A program made the position numbers and the translations under genes. Below are positions 55,910 through 64,000 of a stretch of DNA of 64,000 bases, in pieces (the first letter of the stretch is position 1; the number at the start of each line of letters is the position of its first letter). This stretch comes from Zarea fungicola. Lineage: Eukaryota; Ascomycota; Sordariomycetes; Hypocreales; Cordycipitaceae. The notes beneath the pieces were generated by a model that saw only the letters and a program-made list of their open reading frames with translations, had not been told where the DNA came from and made no database searches. The stretch lies in assembly GCA_900169235.1 (NCBI GenBank), contig FWCC01000007.1:1-64000 (forward strand). The letters are read 5' to 3'.

Positions 55910-56239
55910 TGCGGCTGTGGAATCAGTTCAACATGGAAGACGGGTGGTCTAGAGCGGCAGAGTTGTCGATATCAGGGTGAATCGCAAAGAAAGCAGTCCG
56001 AGTCGCAAACAGGACGAGCCGACAAAAAAGGTAGTCGCGGATGACAAGACAGTGCCAGCTTGTAATGATACGGGCGATATTGTGGTAACGAGCGGCAGCT
56101 TTTGGGCAAAGCAAAGAATAGAGGCAAAGGAGAAGTGTTCCTGGTAGCGGAGAAGCAGGAGGAGGGCGAGAGTCGATTGAAGAGCAAGTAGATGCGGACT
56201 TTGGAGAGCGCAAGACTTTGGACGACGCGAGACAGGCAG

Positions 56240-59200
56240 TACCAGTAAACGAGTGAAAAGGTACTAGCGAGTAAGCAACGAACGGCAGAGTCGGGAGGCT
56301 TGAGTTTTTGCAGTCGTGGATTCGTAAGTTACGATTGATGGATGGCGTGAGCTATGAATGAGGAAAGATCCAAGAATGAGTATGTTGGTGAGACGAGAGA
56401 GAGATGAGAAGAAAGTGGAGGAATCACACAGTGGTGTGATGAAGGCTCTTCCTTTGCCTAGGTTTGCCGGTGGTGGTGAGCTAGAGTGCGCAGGCAGAGT
56501 TGGCCCAATGGATGGGGTGTGGGAGAAGAAGAAGAAGAAGGAAAGAAGTAAAGCGAGGCTGCCGAGGAAGGAGTCTGCCGAAACAAAAGAGTGTAAGAGT
56601 ACCAGTACCTGGAAGGCAGACTCGCGGGAAGAGTACGTGGTAAATACAAGAAGAAGTAGAGTCGCGCAAACAAGAGGATGGCGGCGGGCCTTGACTGACA
56701 GGGACAGGAACAGCAGACAGGGACGCAGAGCAAAGAGGATAAAGAACGGCGGGCGGGAAAGAGAGGGACCTAGCTGGGCTTGGCTTGGCCTGGCCAGGCA
56801 GGGGTGTGTGTGTGTGTGTGTGTCAAGGTGAAGGTGTGTACGGATGTAGCGAGGATGGTGATGATGATGGTGGGCGGCAACAATCTGTCGGGAGAGTACC
56901 AAGCGAGGCTAGCTGTGCAAGGTACAACGGCAAGTACCAGTCCGTCAGGAACGGGACAGACTGGGGTACTTTGGCAGAAATTACCAGTAGGTACCTAGTT
57001 AAGTTGGTTGCCTTGGAAGACGCCAAAGAGTGCCATGCTCCGACGACTACCTGACTGCTAGTACTTACCTGCAAAGTCGACCTGATGGAGTGCCGAGCGC
57101 TGGACTGCTGGGGGCCAGGGGAGATGCCACTGGAGGTGGTGTGTGGGCTACAGGGGCTACAGGGGGTCCTGCAGCAAGGCTAGGCCTGTTTTGGCGGATT
57201 TTAGGGGTGCAGTCCACGGTTTAGTACAGGGGGATTGATTGGGGGGTGGACCCGGAGCTTTTGGGGGCGTGGGCCAGCTTGTGCTTGTGCTTGCTTGTAG
57301 GGCGTGCGTGCGTGGGCTCACTCTCTCTCTCTCTCGGCCATTTGGCCTTTTGGCTGCTCAGCCGTATGGAGCACCCACAGTACGAGTACAGGCTACTGGT
57401 ACAGTGGTACAGTCTGTAGTGGGTTTTTTAGCAGCAAGGTACCGATGGAGGTTAACCCTGCCAAGAGAGCAAGGCCGAAATAAATTAAAAACATGTCATT
57501 GCATAAAGGACGTGAATTGGATGAAATGTAAAATAGAGGGGAGTCATTTCTTTCAAGTTGACCAGATATTGACAGACTTTGGAACTGACAAGGCTACCCA
57601 GATGGGTTCCTACTGCCGTCCAAGGTACTCGGTGCTCCGCGCTGAGACTGACCACGCCGACGACAATTGCGGCGACAATGGCTTACTGGTACAGCTTACA
57701 GGGGCTGCCCACCAACCTCTTCCTAGCTCCAAGTCGCTAGCCAGGCACACAGGTACCATCAGAAACCCGCACACTTTGCACCTGCAGCCAGGTACACTGC
57801 CGACAGCCCAGCGACACGATACCAGAGCAGCATCTCACATCCCCGATGCCCGCACAAAACAAGTCAGGCACAGGACATAAAAAGAGAGAGCTGGACTTGG
57901 GGCGGATTATCAGCGCCGATAATACTGCTCTGTGCTAATAACTGTTCAACAAGATGAGGATGAAAATTAAAAGTTAAACGGCTACCTGACAATGCAAGCA
58001 CTGGCGGTTTCAAGCTGTTGCGCCACAATTACTTTTCACCTAGTGACTCTGCCACTCTGCCACTGACCACTACGTAAACAGCTTTACAGCCATCTTGCGC
58101 CGTACAAGACGCAAAACTGCTTCGTCCTCGCTGTACAGTCTCTCCGCATGACTTTTGTCATTATTCTCCGATCAGAAATGAGTCCTCACGCTTTGGTCCA
58201 GCCTCATTTCCCCGTGCAGTCGTGTTACGAGCCATTTCCGCACAGACGCGCGCCACCTTGCTCACTGCAGCAGTGGCTGGTGCAGCCCAAAGCAGTACTC
58301 TGAGGAGGCACAGAGCCTCTGTAAATCAGCAAAGATCAGCTGTCCCCCACCAATTCATTAGCAGTCACTTACCTCCAGCAACTGACGCTACCCACAGCCT
58401 TTTACTCACGGCATTGTCTGCATCGTACCAGTAACACCATTTCTTCGTCGCAATTTTGAAAATAAAATAAAATTAAAAATAGAAAATAGAAAATCTACCC
58501 GTTCTGCCTCCCGCCGTAATATTGCCATTATTGGCATCCTCAAATTTTGCAGCGTACTCCCTGCCAGTACATAATTGCATGTTCCCATTGTACGCTTACT
58601 TGCCCAGCTTTCCATATTCCTGTCTTCCCTCTTCTCATCGGCTTCTCACGTTTTCCTCGTTTGCTGAAAAAGGAAATAGGGGTCATCCAGCCCGGGTACC
58701 TTGGTAGGGGGTGTGGATTGCCCTCCTCTGTCTCTTGTTAGCCGCTCCAACTAAGACCAACTGAGTACAGAGTGTACAGCAATGGCGTATCTACGGTCTA
58801 TGCAACGGCAATCTACGGAAACCTTTACATACTTTAAAAAAAAATGGCTGATGCTCATCTCTCTTTACTACCTTGTACAATTTCAGTCATGTGCTTTATT
58901 TGGCCATTCTTTCCCAGCATGTCCAATTCTTGCCTTGCTTGCCTAGTCATGGAAACTAATACACCAACAAGTCAGAGTCATTACTGGTAATCCGCAAAAC
59001 ACCACAAAGTACTCCCTGGGCTGCCTATGTACCTGCGTCATACTGGCAACCCAGTAACTTGTCCGATCATTTCCCACGCCGAGTCTCCCCATCCAACGGG
59101 TAGCTCCAGTAAACTGATTACTGGTACAACCCACCAACAGCACTTGGGTTTTCTCCAACACATGATGACTGTAACGGACTTGTTCCTCAAAACGGCCAAA

Positions 59201-62200
59201 CCCTGCGCTGCTCTCCCTCGTTCTCATCTGTGGCGTCATCACCTCCCACCTGGCGCCAGCCCCTGGTGGGGGACCAAAGCCACCTCTTCCTCCCAAGCAA
59301 AGTTGGGCGGAACAACAGCCGGCACACTTGCTAACCCCCTTGGCAATTACCATACAAGCTGAAAACACTGCACATGGACGATACCAAAGACGGACGCATC
59401 ACGGGCCCCTCAAAGCCACTTTTCGCTTCACATCATGGCATTTGCCAATCATGACGTCGAGCGGGTTGAGCCGCTCGCGCGCGCCATTGAACCAACGCTC
59501 GAGTCGCGTAGTCAACCTTTTTTGGGTAACACAATACTTTGATATAATTTTAAACAACGGATATTATAACTATACAACGCCCCAAATCCATATACAGCAC
59601 CCCCGTTTTGGTAACACTGCCGCCAAGACAACCCTGTGGGCTGACATCCTTGTGCGATGACCGAATAGACAGGCTCTCGCATTAACCACTTATATCATGT
59701 TTAAATTGTACCCAACTAAAATAAGACCAACGTCAACGTTCCGCCGCTCTCGGACTTCCGCCACAGAGATGCCACGGGGCTCCAGCATGCTAAACCCGGC
59801 CCTCTTCACCTGGTGCAGCAACAACCAACTCCCCCACGACCCAGTCGTGATGAACTGGTATCCGTATTGACGGAGTAGAGCCATGTCGCGTACGACACGG
59901 ACCATTTTATATATTAATCAACATTCACCATATCACATTTCTTCCATCAGCGCATATACCGCCCATCATATAAAAAATGCGCCACCGGAGAGGAAACCCC
60001 CCCAAAAAAAAATCAATCAGAAAAAGCACTAGGAACTAGCCAAGGCATGCTCGCTCGCTCGGCAATGCAAGGGGCTGGCTTGGAAAAACCACCAGTTCCT
60101 GTCAAGCAACGGTCGAGACAAGCGATGAGTCCACCACGCTTCACTTGTCTCTCCATCTTGCCTCCCGCATTCCGGTAGAAACAAGACAAAGGAGAAAAAA
60201 ATTTAAAGACATGCAGAAAATGCAAGGCTATATATAGAACATGACTCCTTGTTTTGCCTTTTCCTTATTCGCCTATTTTCTCGCTCTTCCTTTTTACTCG
60301 GGACCGACACCGTATCGCAAAGACAGATACGTCTGCAGATATCCGTCATACTACGGGCTACTATAGAAACGTCTTTACACAGGGACCTGAATTGGCATAA
60401 AAAAAGTTACCTTTTTTTGCGCCGAGGAATGACGTGATGTAAAGGCGACAAAAAAAATCTGTTTTTAGACACCCGCCGTACGATTATGTTTCAAATCTCT
60501 CTATTTTAAGAAACCATTCCCGCAAGCCACAGATTTCTTCTGTATCGTTGTCGCGACCGGTTCGCACAGACATGAATGGAGTTTTGTACGCGCTGCCGCC
60601 CTAGATCGTGGATTTTTAAAATGAAAGGGGTCTGTTGGGCCGGACATGAGAAACCACCAGCCAACCAGCCCTCTCTACGGAGTACAATGCCTCCCAACTC
60701 ACTACATTTCCAATTGGCACACCCCATGGGTCGCCGCGGTAATAAATTACTGGTACGCAACGGACCGACACACAAATCACCGAGACCGAGGCGGGCGCTA
60801 CCTCCAAGGGTACCCAGCCTGTCGGTATCAATCAACCAGCAGGCACAAATAACACCAGCCAGCAGATATATGGGGACTTTTCTTGGGAGTAGCAAGGCGG
60901 TTATTACCAATGCCCAGCCAGACAAGTCCGGAGTATCCGCACCAATAGCCACAAGGGGGAATATACCGGCATTTCCCTGCAAGGCAAAGTAGCATCGCCC
61001 CGAGTGGACACGGCCCCGAACAATAGAGTTTGAACATGCAAATCGATTACTAAAATGTTTGAGATCATTCCGCTCTGTATTATTGTATGCCGCCGATTAT
61101 TATCGGTGCATCCCTTGTTTGTATTCCGTACTTGTTTGTTTTCCGTACTTGTGCGGTGCTCTGGACTGCACCAGAAGATGGTCTTGTCGCAATGAGGTAG
61201 CTTCAAGCTGCCCTTCAGCCTTGTGAGCTTTGCCGATGCAACTCCCGAATAGAAGCTAAAAAGTAGCCAAACTAAAACAATTTTCGCAAGGCCGGCCTCG
61301 CGTAATTGTATTTCGTGCATTAGGCAATGCAAGGTCTGCCCCTGTGGTGACAGACTCCCACTCGCGTGGTTAGTTGAGGCGTCTCAAGACGGAAAAGGCT
61401 GGCCAGGGTTCTGCAGCTCAAGCGCACGCCAGCGGGCAACATTGCAATAATCAGCCTGCCAGAGCACGTTTCCTGGAAACTACTCCGATACCCAAAAAAG
61501 GGCGGACAATACAAGCTCAAACTCGAATGCGAATGCACGCGTCTTGGCTGAAGTGGAAAACTTGCTTCAAGCAGCGCACGTGCCCTTGTTTACAGTAAGT
61601 GGGATTGTTTCGCCTCGTTGTGATTTCACTAATCACAATTTTCTGTTTACATATTAGGTAGCATGTAAAAACTCCATTCGCCGAAAGATGTAATCGTCTC
61701 ATCAATGTACCTTGGGGTCCCTTTTTTTTCTGGTGCTTGCACAGCCTCGTTATGGACAGGGATACATCATGAATCGGAAACAAAATAGGAAAAAAATATA
61801 GCCAGACTGTAAGCAAGAATGAACCTGTCAGAAAAATAGAGTAGATTCTTACCCAAGCCTTGGGTCACCCCCGCTGCATTGTCTATTCCACACAGATCAA
61901 CCCACCTTTATGCTCTGTAGATTGAGCTAGACATGACCCTGTAATTTCGTTTCTTTTTCCTCCCAGCTATTTGCAAGCTGCTGGAGCCGGATCGTTCCTG
62001 GCAGCCATCACGTCGCTCGCTATTGTTCTCATGGAGCTTGCAGAAGAAAGTTATTTTTAGGTTTGGTATCGCCTGCTGGATTTTCATTGCTAGGAAGCTG
62101 AGGCGTACATGTGCATGTTCCTCGTGGCGCATATCTACTACGCATTGTGACGGCAAGCCTAGTGCCAGTGTCCATTGATGTGAATACGTGAGGCCAGTGC

Positions 62201-62887
62201 TCTGGCCAAGACGAGGCAACTGCACCTTGATTCCTGCATGTATTTTGTTTTTTTTTATTGATAGTTTCAATTCTTTAGACAAAGGCGACCATGCATATCA
62301 AAACATGATTGTCCAGCTCGGCCAGAGTGCCGCACAAGTGCCCGAAACAACTTGAAACAGGATGAACCAAAATGCAACCACACACTCGCCCTTCTCCAAC
62401 CAACCCCAGTCTTCTCGGCTGTGAAGGTGAGAGACTCAGGTCAACACCTGAAACGAAACCTCGATACCCGGCTCAAGTCAAATGTTTTATCCGCAGCCGG
62501 CTCCCGAACAAGGCCTGGTAGGGCGAGAGGCGGGGATAGATTATGCCATGATCCGCAACGGCCAACGAACGTCTTGGCATGTTATGCGAAAAATGTGAAA
62601 TGGAGTGCATATGCAAAATTGTTTGATCATATCAGCCTCGTCGGCTCAAGACTGCGGGACAAGTGCCGCGAGAACCAAACCACAGCTTGCCAAGCCTATT
62701 ACAAGTACCGCCAGTGATCAACCATGCATGTACCATACAACAACTTGACACATCCGTTGCTAGAATGACCCGAGCACGTTACCAACGTCTCGGATTCTGA
62801 AAAGGCAGTTATTGGTTGTAGTCACTAAACAGCCAAAAGCAGTTACAGCCAGTAATGACAGAAAACTGGCAATAAGCAATACCAGTA
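56240..62887. promoter_or_regulatory. Cluster of TACCAGTA/TACTGGTA octamers
   Basis: Exact matches start at 56240, 56600, 56982, 57394, 57684, 58426, 58982, 59119, 60748 and 62880. The core CAG/CTG flanked by TAC and TA occurs in both orientations. I noticed no exact copy elsewhere in the window by reading. They may be sites for a regulator of the C2H2 gene, or remains of a repeat. Confidence 0.45.
56804..56822. repeat. (TG)n microsatellite
   Basis: About nine TG dinucleotides follow GGG in the leader region of the C2H2 gene. It is simple sequence. Confidence 0.9.
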
Positions 62888-64000
62888 AGCAATCAGCAAT
62901 CTATACCGAACACACTGGGCCATATCCGCTAGAGATTATGGAGTTTGTAGTGGATGCTGCCCTACGAACTGACCATGCCTTTGCAAGTTTCCTCCCTAGA
63001 CTCACACCCCTGCACTCCACTTCTCCTCCCTCAATTTCAAGCCTTGCGTCTGATCCAACACCTCCAGCGTTTCGGAAATGACGGAAATCATGCCACTAGC
63101 ATCTGTTTCTATAGCCTCTCACATGCATGTCATGGTGACTGCATCAGTCAACTCTTGTCGGTTTTGCAAAGTTTCGGTTAATGCAACTCGCTTCCATGAC
63201 AAGTTGCCGACCATCCAACTCATCAGGCCAACTGCCGTTTGCCTGTGTGCTGCAGAAAGACGTATCTTGCGACTGGAGTGGCCTGCGAATGCACATCGAC
63301 GGCGGCAGAAACCAAGTTCCTGACAAAGTCATGCAAAGGTCAAGACTGTATCATTGGGAAAAAGGCCGTCCGATTTCATTCGGCTCTTTGTCTCGGCATA
63401 TTGGCCCGAATTCTCTCTCGCCTATATAGACCAATAGTGAAGCGCAAAATCTCACCACCATCGCCTAGTTTATGGACTTGTCGCTGCTAGTCCGTCCTTG
63501 CCATGACAATTCCAGCTTCGTTGCAGTCGTGCGCATGACAAGAGACAAGACAGTCATCCCTACGTCGCAACTAGCACAATAGCCAACCATACCGAAAACT
63601 GCGTACAAACGCACTAACAACGGCTCATGCAATAGTGCGACTGTACGAGCCTACGGTACCATCGAGATCAGGTCCAGTGCTTCGGGTCAGACCCGCTGCC
63701 GCTAGAACATCACCACCTGTTTCCTTTTGTGACGCAAGTTCATTTTGCTGAATTCGCCTAAAAACCTGTAAAATACAGGCATATCACCCGATCATCCGGC
63801 TCCACAGCTTCTTTTCTTTGCTCACATGTGGACAGCTCACGCTTGTGACGGAGACCTGGATCGGATTTCTCTCGGTCCTGGACTCTACTCGGATTTTGTA
63901 TTACGCTAGGCTGGTAAAGCGTGGGTAATTTGGATCGCGGCCAATTCTCCTTCCCCGCGTCGATCCCGAAAATGGTATGCGCCTCCAACCTATTGCTAGT

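Larger units (their letters stand above)
55910..64000. other. 8 kb region with no recognisable gene
   Basis: No family, motif or intron-supported gene was found on either strand. The part to about 57.0 kb is low-complexity (AAGAAG, CT-rich, (TG)9) and is probably the long leader or promoter of the C2H2 gene. Ten TACCAGTA/TACTGGTA octamers are scattered from 56240 to 62887. Frames up to 212 codons (56264-56902 minus) are simple-sequence artefacts. Confidence 0.55.

Noticed and set aside
56264..56902. Minus-strand frame of 212 codons, His/Thr/Ser/Phe-rich
   Set aside because: Its composition follows simple repeats ((TG)n, GAAGAA runs). It lies in the leader of the C2H2 gene and has no recognisable domain.
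60506..60982. Minus-strand frame of 158 codons
   Set aside because: Frames of similar length lie on the opposite strand of the same place, and no motif or intron signal supports it.
1..64000. CRISPR arrays, bacterial operons or intact transposons
   Set aside because: No regularly spaced direct repeats with unique spacers, no ribosome-binding pattern, and no transposase or reverse transcriptase motif was seen.

Overview
The window is filamentous ascomycete DNA (Pezizomycotina). Gene content and style suggest Sordariomycetes, most likely Hypocreales, but that placement is inference. The evidence is many short introns (50-100 bases, GTAAGT-like donors, CTAAC/CTGAC-like branch sites), monomeric genes in both orientations with long spacers, two tRNA genes carrying a short anticodon-loop intron, and fungal-specific families (Zn2Cys6 regulator with a DUF3468-like body, Dal5-type permease, BtgC-like GH17 enzyme, Spt8, an Hrr1/SAD-3-like helicase, a P450).

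Layout. 0-11 kb: a secreted PI-PLC-X phosphodiesterase (minus), a Dal5-type MFS permease (plus), then gene-poor DNA with a cysteine-rich secreted-type frame that lacks an ATG and a pair of decayed direct repeats. 11-18 kb: an SnoaL-FMO fusion monooxygenase (minus) diverges from an SRR1-domain protein (plus), which converges on a membrane-anchored GH17 glucanase (minus). 18-24 kb: sparse DNA with one doubtful coding stretch and a strong G-quadruplex motif. 24-37 kb, the housekeeping/regulatory core: a Zn2Cys6 regulator whose zinc cluster appears to need a 4-base exon, two intron-containing tRNA-Gly(GCC) genes, an APH-fold kinase, an SF1 helicase of the ZNFX1/Hrr1/SAD-3 group, and Spt8. 37-49 kb, accessory-looking: two small secreted cysteine-rich proteins, an orphan 232-residue protein, a SAM methyltransferase and a P450; the last two each have a GC-AG intron. 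49-64 kb: two neighbouring low-complexity proteins that share a short Cys/His motif at the N-terminus and a second motif near the C-terminus, a Q-rich C2H2 regulator, and then about 8 kb with no recognisable gene.

How the parts relate. There is no convincing biosynthetic cluster. Three themes are visible: cell surface and secretion (PI-PLC, GH17, small secreted proteins, permease), gene regulation and chromatin (Zn2Cys6, C2H2, Spt8, Hrr1/SAD-3-like helicase), and small-molecule modification (FMO, P450, methyltransferase, APH-like kinase). The most novel items are the two-member 'MPC-x2-GH' protein family at 49.5-52.8 kb, the 4-base exon at 24.6 kb, and ten copies of the octamer TACCAGTA/TACTGGTA in the long region upstream of the C2H2 gene. 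Gene models were spliced by eye; every exon junction quoted keeps the reading frame and restores a family motif or an uninterrupted frame, but none has been tested against transcripts.
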